NCBI RefSeq assembly: GCF_000419605.1
Contig: NZ_ATTI01000001.1
Location: 2,390,501-2,454,500, forward strand
Direction of reading: 5' to 3'
From: Sphingomonas phyllosphaerae 5.2
Lineage (GTDB): Bacteria; Pseudomonadota; Alphaproteobacteria; Sphingomonadales; Sphingomonadaceae
Length of the DNA: 64,000 nucleotides
The translations under genes and the position numbers were made by a program. This document shows, piece after piece, positions 7,932 to 19,294 of this stretch. Under the pieces are notes generated by a model that was not told the DNA's origin, ran no database searches, and saw nothing but the letters and a program-made list of their open reading frames with translations. Positions within the stretch are counted from its first letter, which is position 1. Every line of letters begins with the position of its first letter.

Positions 7932-9486
7932 GCACCATCTCCTTGACACGACGCGTCGCGCGCACCGCCTGCGGCCGGCCTGCCCGCCACGCGGCGGCTC
8001 CCAGCAGCACAGCCGTCACCAGCATCGCCAGATCGAACCCCACGAACAGCCAGTCGCCAGCTTGCCACGACGCGAGCAGCCCCCGCGACGTCGTCAGCGC
8101 GTTCGCCACCGGGATCGCGACAAAGACCAGCGCACCGATCGCGAAGAGCGCTGCCCAGGCCTGTCGCGCCGGGCGCAGCAGTTGCAGCAGCGCCGCCGCA
8201 CCCCAGGCGTAGAACATCGTCGCCACCTCGGCATCGGCGCGCCCCGTCGCCGCGGCGGGGATCAGCCGATTGGCGAGCAGAAAGGCACCCATCCCGATCG
8301 GTAGCCCGGCGATCGTCGCGATGTTCAACCGCTCGACCAGTCGCAGGCCGAAGAACGGCGTCGCGCCCGGGCGCCGACGCGCCGCGGTCCACAGCAACAG
8401 CCCGGTTCCCACCATCGCCGCGCCGGTCAACCCGAGCAGGAACAGCACCCAGCGCAACCCGGGCGCGGCATATTGCGCGATGTGCAGTCCCAGCATCACG
8501 CCGACGGTCGATACCGCCGCTCCGCTGTTGCTCGGCGACTGCAGCAACGCGCCCGTCGCACCCGAATAGACCGCGGTGCCGGTGCGTGCGTTCAGCGCAC
8601 TCACCGTCGCCGCCGAGATCGCCACGGTCGCGGCGGCGTCGCCGGGATGGCGCACCACGACGCGCGAGACCGGCGCCTTCAACCGCGCCTCGGCATCGCG
8701 GACCAGCGGCGCGATCGGGACCAGCGGCGCGGGCCGCTTGCTCGCCTCGGCATCGACCGGCAGGCCGTAGGCCTCGCGTCCGAAATCCAGCGGCTGCTTG
8801 TAGTTGATCGCGATCGGATACGGCAGGTACATCAGCACCAGCGTCATAAGCCCGGTGTAGGTGATGACGGCATGATAAGGGAGCGCCAGCACCGCGGAGA
8901 CGTTGTGCGTGTCCAGCCAGCTGCGCTGTCCCTTGTTCCAGCGCAGCGTGAAGAAGTCCGCGAAGATCCGCTTGTGCGTCACGACTCCGGAAACGATCGC
9001 TGCCAGCATGAACATCCCGCAGACACCTGCCAGCCAGCGCCCCCACGGATGCGGCAACTGCAATTGGAAGTGGAAGCGATAGAAATGCTCGCCGCCGCGC
9101 GTTTCGCGTGCATGGATCGGCTTGCCCGTCGCCGGGTCCAGCTCCAGCTCGCCGCCGCGCTTGCGCCGCTTGCCGGGGGCGGGCTTGGCGGTGGCATCGG
9201 GCTGCGGGATCGTGAAGACGCGCGTGATCGCGGTGCGATCGTCCGGCAGCATGATGAACCATTGCTGGTCGCCGCCGTTGCTTCGCGCCAGTTCCGCGAC
9301 CGCCGCCTGCGTGGCCTGCGCGCCGCTCGTGCGGTGCATCGGCAGTTCGGGCTGCATCCAGCGCGTGATCTCCGGCCGGAAATAGCTGGCGGTGCCGGTC
9401 AGGAACATCGCGAAGAGGATCCAGCCCGCCAGCATGCCCAGCCAGCCATGGATCCACGCCATCGACTGGCGCAGCGACCGCGTCAT
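7924..9486 (-). CDS. PepSY-associated transmembrane protein (siderophore iron utilisation)
   Basis: The 520-residue protein has a first membrane helix after RQSMAWIHGWLGMLAGW, periplasmic PepSY-like regions, a second conserved helix with HPWGRWLAGVCGMFMLAAIVSGVV, the DTHNVSAVLALPYHAVITYTG stretch, and further helices near residues 350 and 430-500. This is the PepSY_TM architecture found in ferric-siderophore reductase-like proteins. It probably acts at the inner membrane, perhaps in reduction or release of iron. ATG 9486 overlaps the stop of the DUF3649 gene (ATGA). The downstream DUF3325 gene overlaps its own end. Confidence 0.88.
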   Translation of the reverse strand: MTRSLRQSMAWIHGWLGMLAGWILFAMFLTGTASYFRPEITRWMQPELPMHRTSGAQATQAAVAELARSNGGDQQWFIMLPDDRTAITRVFTIPQPDATAKPAPGKRRKRGGELELDPATGKPIHARETRGGEHFYRFHFQLQLPHPWGRWLAGVCGMFMLAAIVSGVVTHKRIFADFFTLRWNKGQRSWLDTHNVSAVLALPYHAVITYTGLMTLVLMYLPYPIAINYKQPLDFGREAYGLPVDAEASKRPAPLVPIAPLVRDAEARLKAPVSRVVVRHPGDAAATVAISAATVSALNARTGTAVYSGATGALLQSPSNSGAAVSTVGVMLGLHIAQYAAPGLRWVLFLLGLTGAAMVGTGLLLWTAARRRPGATPFFGLRLVERLNIATIAGLPIGMGAFLLANRLIPAAATGRADAEVATMFYAWGAAALLQLLRPARQAWAALFAIGALVFVAIPVANALTTSRGLLASWQAGDWLFVGFDLAMLVTAVLLGAAAWRAGRPQAVRATRRVKEMVHV

Positions 9487-9809
9487 GGCCGCACCCCCAG
9501 CAGCCACACCGCGCCGCCCGCCACGATCGCGCTGCCCCAGACCCACGCCATCACCCGGCCGGTCCGGGGTTCATGGAAACACCACAACGCCACCACCGCA
9601 TAGAAGAGGAACGCCGGCACCATCGCCCAGACGGTCGCCTCAACCCGCGAGATCGGAAGGAGCCGCGCGATCAGCGTCGCCACGATGGCGGTCAACGCAT
9701 AGCCGCCCAGCAGCGCGGTTACGCACCGCGCCGCCATTGCCACCGCCGCGCGCCGCAGATGACGCGCAGGATGGGCCGGCGTCGAGGGCTCCACCCGCTG
9801 CATCAGCAT
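9483..9809 (-). CDS. DUF3649-like small membrane protein of iron-uptake operon
   Basis: The 108-residue product has three hydrophobic segments (about residues 25-50, 58-77 and 88-104) and the VEATVWAMVPAFLFYAVVALW core typical of the small 'iron transporter' / DUF3649 family that precedes PepSY proteins. ATG 9809 follows GGGGA at a proper distance. It is the first gene of the minus-strand operon and is divergent from the siderophore receptor, with which it shares an 81-base promoter region. The biochemical role is unknown. Confidence 0.72.
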   Translation of the reverse strand: MLMQRVEPSTPAHPARHLRRAAVAMAARCVTALLGGYALTAIVATLIARLLPISRVEATVWAMVPAFLFYAVVALWCFHEPRTGRVMAWVWGSAIVAGGAVWLLGVRP

Positions 9810-9854
9810 CCTTTACTTTCCCCTTGCCCGACACTCAGTAGCCCTATAGCGGCG

Positions 9855-9873
9855 ATTGCGACTGACTAGCAAT
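9855..9873. promoter_or_regulatory. Candidate Fur-like operator between divergent iron genes
   Basis: ATTGC and GCAAT arms sit around nine bases (ATTGC-N9-GCAAT), 18 bases before the receptor ATG and within the short shared promoter region. The half sites TTGCGA and TAGCAA resemble the inverted, AT-rich operators of alphaproteobacterial Fur-type regulators. Position and gene context support iron control; the regulator identity is inference. Confidence 0.4.
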
Positions 9874-9890
9874 AGTAATCGGGAGGTGAC

Positions 9891-12158
9891 ATGCGTAACG
9901 GACGATGGTCCGCGGCGGTGCTGGCGGCTGCGCTCGGCGCCGTGGCGGGACCGGCAATGGCGATGGCCGAGGCGCGGGCGGATGAAACGGGCACGGACCG
10001 GTCAAGCGACGAGGGCGTTGCCGATCGCGACGAAGTGCTCGTGACCGGCGAACGCCTGCGCCGTGGCGGGGCTGTCGGCGCGAAGAGCGAGACGCCGCTG
10101 ATCGAACTGCCGCAGACCGTCACCGTCATCGACGGCGAGGAGTTGCGCCGCCGCAACGCGCAATCGATCAACCAGGCGCTCGGCTATGTCGCCGGCGTCG
10201 CGCCCAACCAGCGCGGCAACGTCGCGACCCGCTACGACCAGTTGTTCATCCGCGGCTTCACGCCCGGCTTCTTCGTCGACGGCATGCGCGCACAGGGCGG
10301 CGTCTACGCATCGTCGCAGACCGACTTCCACCTCGTGGAGAGCGTCGACATCATCAAGGGCCCGGCCTCTGTCCTGTATGGCAGCGGTACGCCGGGCGGG
10401 CTCGTCAATCTCACCAGCAAGCTGCCCTATGCCGAGGCGGGTGGACGGATCGAGCTGGCGACGGGCAATTTCGCGCTGCTTCGCTCTTCGATCGACGTGA
10501 ACCAGCCGCTCGACGACGCCGGGCATTGGCAGTTCCGCATCATTGGCGGCGGCGAGAAGTCGGATGGCTACCTGACGCAGACCTATAACCGCCGCTACTA
10601 TCTGCGCCCGATGCTGACCTTCGCGCCCGATGCGGCGACCAGCGTCACGCTGATGCTCAGCTATCAACGCGATCCCGAAGCGGCTTCCTACAGCGGCGTG
10701 CCCGCGATCGGCTCGGCGCTCACCAACCCGTTCGGGCGCTTTCCCGTCGACTTCAACACCTCGGAGCCGTCGTACGAAGCGTTCGACCGGACGCAAAAGT
10801 CGGCGACCCTGTTGTTCCGCCATCGCTTCAACGACGCGCTGACCTGGACCACCAACGCGCGCTATTATGACGTCGACCTGCACTACCGGCAGATATACCT
10901 GAGCGCCTTCGCCACGACCGGAACCGGCGCGGCACGCACCGCCGACTTCTCCACCGCCGTGCGCGGCGGCGGCGGATCGGACGAGCACTTCCGTACGCTG
11001 ACGCTCGACAATCGCCTCGCGGCCCGCGTTTCGACCGGACCGGTCGAGCACACGCTAATCGCCGGGCTCGACTATGCCCATAACGAAGGCCGCGCCGAGC
11101 AGCAGTTCAACACCGGCGAGACCACCAACCCGAACACCAGCATCCCCGACCTGGACCTGTTCGCCCCCCGCTATGGCGGGCCGATCCCCAACTTCGCGCT
11201 CACGCAGTCGCGCACGCTGCGCCGCATCGATCAGGTCGGCGCCTATGTGCAGGACCAGCTGAAGCTCGGCGGGCTGAACCTGATCGCGAGCGGCCGGTGG
11301 GACTGGTACGACCAGCTCACCCGCAACCGCACCAACGGCGCGGTCACCCCATCCTCGCAGACCGCGTTCACGACGCGGCTGGGCGCGCTCTACGAAAGCA
11401 AGCTCGGCCTCTCGCCGTTCGTCAGCTACTCCGAAAGCTTCGAGCCGCAGGGCGGCGCACGGTTCGACGGCTCGCCGTTCGTGCCCGTGACCGGGCGTCA
11501 GTATGAGGCGGGCCTGAAGTTCCAGCCGCGCGGCGGGTCGGCGATCTTCACCTTCTCCGCCTATGATCTACGCCGCCAGAATGTGCCGGTCGCCGACCCG
11601 GATCACGCCAATTTCTCGATCCAGGTCGGGGAGGTGAAGGTCCGCGGACTGGAACTGGACGGGCGTGGCGAGATCGCGCCCGGGCTCGATCTGGTCGTCG
11701 CCGGCAGCTACACCGATGCGCTGGTGACGCGCGGCAACCCCGCCGTCGGCACCGGCCCGCAATTGTCGGGCGTCACCGGCACGCGCCCGCTGGGCGTGCC
11801 GAAGTGGAGCGCGTCCAGCTTCGTGTCGTGGGATCTCGGTCGGATCGCGAGCGGCGCACTGGGTGGCGTGACGATCGGCGGAGGCGTCCGCTACGTCGGC
11901 GAATCGGACGGCACCGTCAGCTATGCACGCGGCGTCGCGACGGTCGTGGAGCGATTCGGTTCGCCCGGTTTCGTGCTGGCCGATGCGCTGGTCGGCTACG
12001 ATCTCGGTCGGCTGGGGGCGAGGTTCCAGGGCCTCGAGCTGAACGTCAACGCCGCCAACCTGTTCGACACGCGCCACATCGCAAGCTGTTTCTTTAACAA
12101 TAGCTGTTACTTCGGCGCATCTCGCACGGTGGTCGGCACGCTGCGGTATCGTTGGTGA
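9891..12158 (+). CDS. TonB-dependent siderophore receptor
   Basis: The 755-residue outer-membrane receptor has a signal peptide ending near AGPAMA, a TonB-box-like DEVLVTGERL, a plug domain (LPQTVTVIDGEELRRR, then FIRGF and VESVDIIKGPASVLYGSGTPGGLVNL near residues 120-180) and a C-terminal beta-barrel ending in an aromatic residue (GTLRYRW). The GSGTPGG plug motif is characteristic of hydroxamate/catecholate siderophore receptors such as FhuA/FpvA relatives. The exact siderophore is unknown. A GGGAGGTGAC ribosome site precedes ATG 9891. The divergent PepSY operon supports iron uptake. Confidence 0.93.
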   Translation: MRNGRWSAAVLAAALGAVAGPAMAMAEARADETGTDRSSDEGVADRDEVLVTGERLRRGGAVGAKSETPLIELPQTVTVIDGEELRRRNAQSINQALGYVAGVAPNQRGNVATRYDQLFIRGFTPGFFVDGMRAQGGVYASSQTDFHLVESVDIIKGPASVLYGSGTPGGLVNLTSKLPYAEAGGRIELATGNFALLRSSIDVNQPLDDAGHWQFRIIGGGEKSDGYLTQTYNRRYYLRPMLTFAPDAATSVTLMLSYQRDPEAASYSGVPAIGSALTNPFGRFPVDFNTSEPSYEAFDRTQKSATLLFRHRFNDALTWTTNARYYDVDLHYRQIYLSAFATTGTGAARTADFSTAVRGGGGSDEHFRTLTLDNRLAARVSTGPVEHTLIAGLDYAHNEGRAEQQFNTGETTNPNTSIPDLDLFAPRYGGPIPNFALTQSRTLRRIDQVGAYVQDQLKLGGLNLIASGRWDWYDQLTRNRTNGAVTPSSQTAFTTRLGALYESKLGLSPFVSYSESFEPQGGARFDGSPFVPVTGRQYEAGLKFQPRGGSAIFTFSAYDLRRQNVPVADPDHANFSIQVGEVKVRGLELDGRGEIAPGLDLVVAGSYTDALVTRGNPAVGTGPQLSGVTGTRPLGVPKWSASSFVSWDLGRIASGALGGVTIGGGVRYVGESDGTVSYARGVATVVERFGSPGFVLADALVGYDLGRLGARFQGLELNVNAANLFDTRHIASCFFNNSCYFGASRTVVGTLRYRW

Positions 12159-12225
12159 CGGGATTGTGGTCATCTGACGGGGAGAGTGTCGCCACGCTGT
12201 AACCGTAATGCTAGGCATTGCTCCC

Positions 12226-13998
12226 ATGAGACTGACCACAAATCCCGGCTCCGAAGGCCCGATGCGGGCGGCACTGGCGTTGTGCCGCCGCCATGTTGTG
12301 GCGGCTTTCGGGTTCAGCGCGCTCGTCAACCTGCTGTATATCGCGCCCACCCTGTACATGTTGCAGGTGTACGACCGGGTGGTGCCCACGCACGGGCGGC
12401 TGACGCTGGTGTTCCTGACCGTGGTGTTGCTGTTCGCGCTCGTCACCCTGTCGCTGCTCGATCGCATCCGTACCCGCCTGCTCGTGCGCGCCGGTGTCGG
12501 GCTGGATGCCGCACTGGCGCCGGTCCTGCTCGACGCCACGATCGGGCGCCCGGATCAGCCGGTCGCCCGCCAGGCGCTGCGCGAGTTCGATACCGTCCGC
12601 CAGACGCTGAGCGGGCCGGGCGTGCTCGCGCTGTTCGACGCGCCTTGGACCCCGATCTACGTCGCGGTGTGCTTCCTCGTCCACCCGGCGCTGGGGATCG
12701 TCGCACTCGTCGGCGGATCGATCCTGCCGTTCCTGGCGTGGCGCAACGAGAAGGCGACGCGCAGCGCGATGGAGCGCGCGCAGATCGCCGCCGCCACCAG
12801 CTACGCCAGCCAGGAAGCGATGCTGGGCGGCGCGGAGGCGGTCCGTGCGCTGGGGATGCGCCGTGCGATGGTGACGCGCCAATTGCGTCACCGCGAAACG
12901 ATGCTGGCGTTGCAGACGCGCGCCGGCTTCGTCGGCGGCAACTACATGACCGCCACGAAGTTCGTGCGCCTCGCGTTGCAAAGCCTTGCGCTCGGGCTGG
13001 GCGCGCTGCTCGCGATCGACAACCAGATATCGGGCGGCGCGATCTTCGCCGCCTCGTTCCTGATCGCACGCGCGCTGGCCCCGATCGAGCTGCTGATCGG
13101 CAGCTGGAAGGGTATCGCGCAGGCGCACGGCAGCTACCTGCGCCTCGACAAGTTGCTGGCCGAGGCGCAGGGCACCGGCGTGGTGACGCAGCTTCCCGCC
13201 CCCAGGGGCGCGCTGACGCTGGAGAATGTCACGGTCCTCAACGACACCCGCGACGGCGCGATCGTCAACGACGTCTCGCTCTCGATCGCGGCCGGCGAAG
13301 TGATCGCGATCGTCGGCCCGAGTGGCGCGGGCAAGTCGACGCTGGCGCGCGCGATCGCCGGCGCGATCCGCCCGGATCGCGGGCGCGTCCGCGTCGACGG
13401 TGCCGATGCGGGCGACTGGGATCCTGAGCGATTGGCCGAGCACGTCGGCTATCTTCCGCAGGACCCGTCGTTGTTCGCAGGCACCGTGAAGGAGAATATC
13501 GCGCGCTTCCGCACCGAGCTGGAAGCCGACGAGACGGCGCTCGATGCCGCCGCGATCACCGCCGCCGAGCGCGCGCGGGCGCGTGAGCTGATCCAGCGGC
13601 TGCCGAACGGCTTCGATCATGAGCTGAAAGCCGGCGGGCGCGGCCTGTCGGCCGGTCAGGCGCAACGCGTCGCGCTGGCACGCGCGATGTTCGGCGATCC
13701 CGCGGTGCTGATCCTGGACGAGCCCAATGCGCATCTCGATGCCGAGGGCGACAGCGCGCTGCTGGCCGCGATCGACCATTACAAGCAGGCCGGGCACACC
13801 ATCCTGGTGGTCAGCCACAAGCTCGGCATCCTGCCGGTGGTCGACAAGCTGCTCGTGATGCGCGGCGGGCGGGTGGAGATGTTCGGCCCGCGTGACGAGA
13901 TCCTGCCGAAGATCGCGCCGCGCCGACCGCGCGCCGTGCCCAATACCGCCGTTTCCGGCCCCGCCCCTACTATCAACGCCCCGACCGCGAGCGCCTGA
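12226..13998 (+). CDS. Type I secretion system permease/ATPase (PrtD-like)
   Basis: The half-size ABC exporter (about 590 residues) has an N-terminal membrane domain with the LYMLQVYDRVVPTHG signature of PrtD/RsaD-type secretion ATPases, then a nucleotide-binding domain with Walker A GPSGAGKST, signature LSAGQAQRVALARAMFG, Walker B VLILDEPNAHLD and the H-loop VVSHK. It has no N-terminal peptidase or CLD domain. It drives one-step export of proteins, usually RTX proteins, across both membranes. ATGs at 12208, 12226 and 12262 are all possible. The HlyD gene follows after three bases; neither a substrate nor TolC is in the window. Confidence 0.9.
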   Translation: MRLTTNPGSEGPMRAALALCRRHVVAAFGFSALVNLLYIAPTLYMLQVYDRVVPTHGRLTLVFLTVVLLFALVTLSLLDRIRTRLLVRAGVGLDAALAPVLLDATIGRPDQPVARQALREFDTVRQTLSGPGVLALFDAPWTPIYVAVCFLVHPALGIVALVGGSILPFLAWRNEKATRSAMERAQIAAATSYASQEAMLGGAEAVRALGMRRAMVTRQLRHRETMLALQTRAGFVGGNYMTATKFVRLALQSLALGLGALLAIDNQISGGAIFAASFLIARALAPIELLIGSWKGIAQAHGSYLRLDKLLAEAQGTGVVTQLPAPRGALTLENVTVLNDTRDGAIVNDVSLSIAAGEVIAIVGPSGAGKSTLARAIAGAIRPDRGRVRVDGADAGDWDPERLAEHVGYLPQDPSLFAGTVKENIARFRTELEADETALDAAAITAAERARARELIQRLPNGFDHELKAGGRGLSAGQAQRVALARAMFGDPAVLILDEPNAHLDAEGDSALLAAIDHYKQAGHTILVVSHKLGILPVVDKLLVMRGGRVEMFGPRDEILPKIAPRRPRAVPNTAVSGPAPTINAPTASA

Positions 13999-14001
13999 CC
14001 C

Positions 14002-15366
14002 ATGGCCACCCTGCCCCTCTCCGATCCCTATGCCGCGGTCGCCGACGACAAGGTCCACTTGCCCGCGGACCCGCGCCGCGACATCCGCAACGGCCTGATC
14101 GTCGCCGCCATATTCTTCCTCGGCTTTCTCGGCTGGGCGACGTTCGCGCGGCTCGACGCGGCCTCCTATGCCGAAGGTGTGCTGGCCGTATCGGGACAGC
14201 GCCAGTCGGTGCAGCACCGCGACGGCGGCGTGGTCGAGAAGATCTTCGTTCGCGACGGGCAGCGCGTGAGGCAGGGCGAGTTGCTGCTCCGCCTCGGCTC
14301 GCCCGAAGTGTACGCCAGCGAGCGCGCGCTCGCCTCGCAGACGATCCGGCTGCTGGCGCAGCGCGCCCGGCTTCAGGCCGAGCAGCTCGGGCAGACGCGC
14401 GTGCCCGAACCGCGCGAGTTCGCGACGCTGAACAGCGAGGACCAGGCGGAGGCACGGCTGGCGATGCGGCTCCAGCAGACCGAATTGAGCGCGCGCACCG
14501 CCACGCTCGCGGCGCAGCGCGATGCGCTGGGTCAGCGCGGCGCGCAGTCGAACGAACAGGGCCGCGGTTATGGCGAGCAGGTGCTGTCTGCACAGGAGCA
14601 GCTGAAACTGCTCGAGGCGCAGCTCGACGCGTTGCGCCCGGTCGCCGCCAAGGGCTTCGTCTCGCAGACGCGGCTGCGCGAGCTTGAGCGGATGCGCGCC
14701 GAATTGCAGGGTCAGCGCGGCCAATATGCCGCCAGCGTCGCGCAGACGCGCGAGGCGGCGCGCGAGAGCCAGATCCAGCGGCTGGAGGCCGAGCGTACCT
14801 TTACGGAGCGAACCGCCGCCGATCTGCGCGACGTCGAGGTGCGGCTGGGTGAGCTCCTGCCGAAGCTGGGTGCGGCGCGCGAGCAGCTGGCGCGTACCGA
14901 GATCCGTTCGCCCGCGACCGGCGCCGTGGTCGGGTTGACCGTCTTCACACCCGGCGGCGTGATCCAGCCGGGGCAGAAGCTGATGGACATCGTGCCCGAG
15001 GAAGCGCCGCTCCGCATCCAGGCCCGTATCTCGCCCGACGATGCCGACGACCTGAGGGTCGGTCAGGCGACGAGCGTGAAGTTCCCCAGCCTGCACGAGC
15101 GCGACATCCCGCCGCTCAACGGCACGCTCACCCGGCTGTCTGCCGACAGCTTCACCGACGAGAAGACCGGCGTCAGCTATTTCACCGGGGAGGTGACCGT
15201 GTCGCCCGCAGAGCTTCACGTCCTCGCCCGGTTCCGCGGCGAACAGTTCAAGCTGCGCCCCGGCATGCCCGCGCAGGTGCTGATCCCGCTGCGCAAGCGG
15301 ACCGCGCTCGATTACGCGCTGGAGCCGCTGGTCGGCGGTTTCTGGTCATCGTTCCGCGAGCATTGA
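14002..15366 (+). CDS. HlyD-family type I secretion periplasmic adaptor
   Basis: The 454-residue protein has one N-terminal membrane helix (about residues 30-50), a beta-barrel/lipoyl region (GVLAVSGQRQSVQHRDGG..), a long Gln/Arg/Glu-rich coiled coil spanning roughly residues 110-295, and the C-terminal HlyD signature region (RTEIRSPATGAVVGL, FTPGGVIQPGQKLMDIVP, PGMPAQVLIPLRKRT). It bridges the inner-membrane ABC exporter and an outer-membrane TolC channel. It begins three bases after the exporter gene, so the two form one operon, ending at a strong hairpin. Confidence 0.93.
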   Translation: MATLPLSDPYAAVADDKVHLPADPRRDIRNGLIVAAIFFLGFLGWATFARLDAASYAEGVLAVSGQRQSVQHRDGGVVEKIFVRDGQRVRQGELLLRLGSPEVYASERALASQTIRLLAQRARLQAEQLGQTRVPEPREFATLNSEDQAEARLAMRLQQTELSARTATLAAQRDALGQRGAQSNEQGRGYGEQVLSAQEQLKLLEAQLDALRPVAAKGFVSQTRLRELERMRAELQGQRGQYAASVAQTREAARESQIQRLEAERTFTERTAADLRDVEVRLGELLPKLGAAREQLARTEIRSPATGAVVGLTVFTPGGVIQPGQKLMDIVPEEAPLRIQARISPDDADDLRVGQATSVKFPSLHERDIPPLNGTLTRLSADSFTDEKTGVSYFTGEVTVSPAELHVLARFRGEQFKLRPGMPAQVLIPLRKRTALDYALEPLVGGFWSSFREH

Positions 15367-15385
15367 TCCCGATCGAATGACTCTC

Positions 15386-15419
15386 CGCCCCGGCCCCGAC
15401 GCGCATCGGGGCCGGGGCG
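15386..15419 (+). terminator. Strong hairpin after the type I secretion operon
   Basis: A perfect 14-base stem (CGCCCCGGCCCCGA and its complement) closes a six-base loop directly after the HlyD stop. There is no U-tract, only ACAATACG, so it may be a Rho-assisted or 3'-end stabilising structure instead of a textbook intrinsic terminator. Confidence 0.55.
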
Positions 15420-15467
15420 ACAATACGATCCGTTAACCATGGCGATGCTAGGAGATGGTCATCCCGG

Positions 15468-17312
<1,845 letters not shown>

Positions 17313-17372
17313 ATCGTCGTCCGGGCGCCGCTAAGCGCTTGAACTCCGGTCCGGCACCGTCGAGGATGCGCG

Positions 17373-18482
17373 GTGGCCAGCGTCGACATCCATGAGCTCG
17401 GCAAGCGCTTCGGCGCTGCGACCGTCCTTCATCCTACCAGCCTGACGATCGCGGATGGCGAGTTCGTCGTCATCGTCGGCCCGTCCGGCTGCGGCAAGTC
17501 GACGCTGCTGCGGCTGATCGCCGGGCTGGATAAGCCGAGCGGCGGAACGGTGCGGATCGGCGACCGCGACGTCACCCACGCCGCCCCCGCCGACCGCGAT
17601 CTGGCGATGGTCTTTCAATCCTACGCGCTCTACCCGCACCTGTCGGTGCGCGAGAACATCGCCTTCCCGCTGAAGGTGCAGCGCCTGTCGCGCGGCGAGA
17701 TCGCCGCCCGCGTCGAGGCCGTCGCCGCCACGCTCGACCTCACCGCGCTGCTGGACCGGCGCCCGCGCGCACTGTCCGGCGGGCAGCGGCAGCGGGTGTC
17801 GATCGCGCGCGCGATCGTCCGGCGACCGAAGGTGCTGCTGCTCGACGAACCGCTCTCCAATCTCGACGCCGGACTGCGGGTACGGATGCGCCACGAATTC
17901 GCGCGGCTGCACCAGCAGCTGGGCAGCACGATGATCTACGTCACCCACGACCAGCTGGAGGCGATGACGCTCGCCAACCGCATCGTGGTGATGAACGCCG
18001 GCCGCGTCGAACAGGTCGCCGCACCGCTCGAACTCTACGCCCGCCCGGCCACGCTGAACGTCGCCGCCGCGATCGGGTCGCCGGGGATGAACCTGCTGAC
18101 CGGGACGGTCGAGCCCGACGGCACGGCGGTGCGGCTGGCGGACGGCGCGACGATCCCGATCGCGGTCGACGTGCCCGCCGCGGCGATCGGCAGCGCAGTG
18201 ACGCTCGGTATCCGCCCCGAACATCTCCACGCCGCGGACCACGGCCCGTTCGACGGCGTCGTCGAGCTGTTCGAGCGGCTCGGCCCGTTGTCCTTCGCGC
18301 ATCTCGGGCGCGGCGCGGGGGTCGCACCGCTGGTGGCGCAATTGCCCGGCGACCGTGCGGTGACGCTGGGCGAGCGGTTGCGCTTCGCCGCCACGCCGTC
18401 GCACGTGCACCTGTTCGACGGCGACGGGCGCGCCTTCGCGCCTCAGCCCTTGACGCTGCCCGCCAGCAACCCGCCGATGTAA
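17373..18482 (+). CDS. Sugar ABC transporter ATP-binding protein (UgpC/MalK type)
   Basis: The 369-residue ATPase has Walker A GPSGCGKST (about 38-46), Q-loop MVFQSYALYPHLSVREN, signature LSGGQRQRVSIARA, Walker B LLLDEPLSNLD, switch His VTHDQLEAM, and a C-terminal MalK-type regulatory OB-fold domain with LGIRPEHLH. This is the CUT1 carbohydrate importer type. GTG 17373 follows GAGGATGCGC. Its last 40 bases overlap, tail to tail, the 3' end of the permease gene on the other strand, with which it presumably assembles one importer. Confidence 0.92.
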   Translation: MASVDIHELGKRFGAATVLHPTSLTIADGEFVVIVGPSGCGKSTLLRLIAGLDKPSGGTVRIGDRDVTHAAPADRDLAMVFQSYALYPHLSVRENIAFPLKVQRLSRGEIAARVEAVAATLDLTALLDRRPRALSGGQRQRVSIARAIVRRPKVLLLDEPLSNLDAGLRVRMRHEFARLHQQLGSTMIYVTHDQLEAMTLANRIVVMNAGRVEQVAAPLELYARPATLNVAAAIGSPGMNLLTGTVEPDGTAVRLADGATIPIAVDVPAAAIGSAVTLGIRPEHLHAADHGPFDGVVELFERLGPLSFAHLGRGAGVAPLVAQLPGDRAVTLGERLRFAATPSHVHLFDGDGRAFAPQPLTLPASNPPM

Positions 18483-19294
18483 TAACGCTGCAGGGCAAGG
18501 AAGAGCGCCAGCACCGGCAAGGTCGTGACCACCGCCGCCGCCATCATCAACTCGCCATCCGCGGCATGTTCGCGCGAGATTGCGGCGACGGCGACGGGCA
18601 GCGTATATTTCTCCTGATCCGCCAGCACGATCAGCGGCCACAGGAAGTCGTTCCAGCTCCCGAGAAACAGGAACAGCGCCAGCGTGACGGTGATCGGCGC
18701 GATCAACGGCAGGACGATCGCGACGAATATCCGCATCTCGCCCGCGCCGTCGAGCCGCGCGGCGTCCAGCATCTCGTCGGGGATCGCCAGCGTCGCCTGC
18801 CGCACGAACAGGATCGCGAACACCCCCGCCAGCGACGGCAGGATCACGCCGGCATAGCTGTTGACCAGCCCGATTTCCTTGAAGATCAGGAACAACGGCA
18901 ACATCGCCACCTGCCCCGGCACCACCAGCGACGCGATCAGCAGCTTCAGCAAGCGCTCGCGTCCCCGGAAGTGCAGCTTGGCGAATGCGTAACCCGCCGG
19001 CACCGTCAGCATGAGCCCCAGCAGCGTCGACAGCGCCGCGATCCCCACGCTGTTCCACAGCGCGGGCACGATCCGATAGTCGAACCACGCACCGTCGATC
19101 AGCCGCCGCGCGAGCAGTTCGTGATAATTCTCCAGCGTCCAGCGGCTCGGCCACAGCGACGGCGGGAAGCGGCTGCTCTCGCCGCGCGGCATGAACGAGA
19201 CGATCACCATCCAGACGATCGGCGCGGCGGTCGCCAGCGTCAGCAGCGCGACCGCCAGGTTCATCGCGATCGCACGGGCGCGCCTTACAGCCAT
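18443..19294 (-). CDS. Carbohydrate ABC transporter permease (MalG/UgpE-like)
   Basis: This inner-membrane permease (283 residues from ATG 19294; an in-frame ATG 19264 gives 273) has six membrane helices and the EAA loop DEMLDAARLDGAGEMRIFVAIVLPLIAP that contacts the ATPase. It is the second permease of a CUT1 importer. The start at 19294 overlaps the stop of the upstream permease by ten bases. Its 3' end overlaps the convergent ATPase gene by 40 bases, which is unusual because the same importer is then encoded on two opposing transcripts. Confidence 0.9.
   Translation of the reverse strand: MAVRRARAIAMNLAVALLTLATAAPIVWMVIVSFMPRGESSRFPPSLWPSRWTLENYHELLARRLIDGAWFDYRIVPALWNSVGIAALSTLLGLMLTVPAGYAFAKLHFRGRERLLKLLIASLVVPGQVAMLPLFLIFKEIGLVNSYAGVILPSLAGVFAILFVRQATLAIPDEMLDAARLDGAGEMRIFVAIVLPLIAPITVTLALFLFLGSWNDFLWPLIVLADQEKYTLPVAVAAISREHAADGELMMAAAVVTTLPVLALFLALQRYYIGGLLAGSVKG

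Noticed and set aside
12211..15219. A 1002-codon minus frame across the type I secretion genes
   Set aside because: Low-complexity Arg/Gln/His-rich translation with no domains; both plus genes are well supported.
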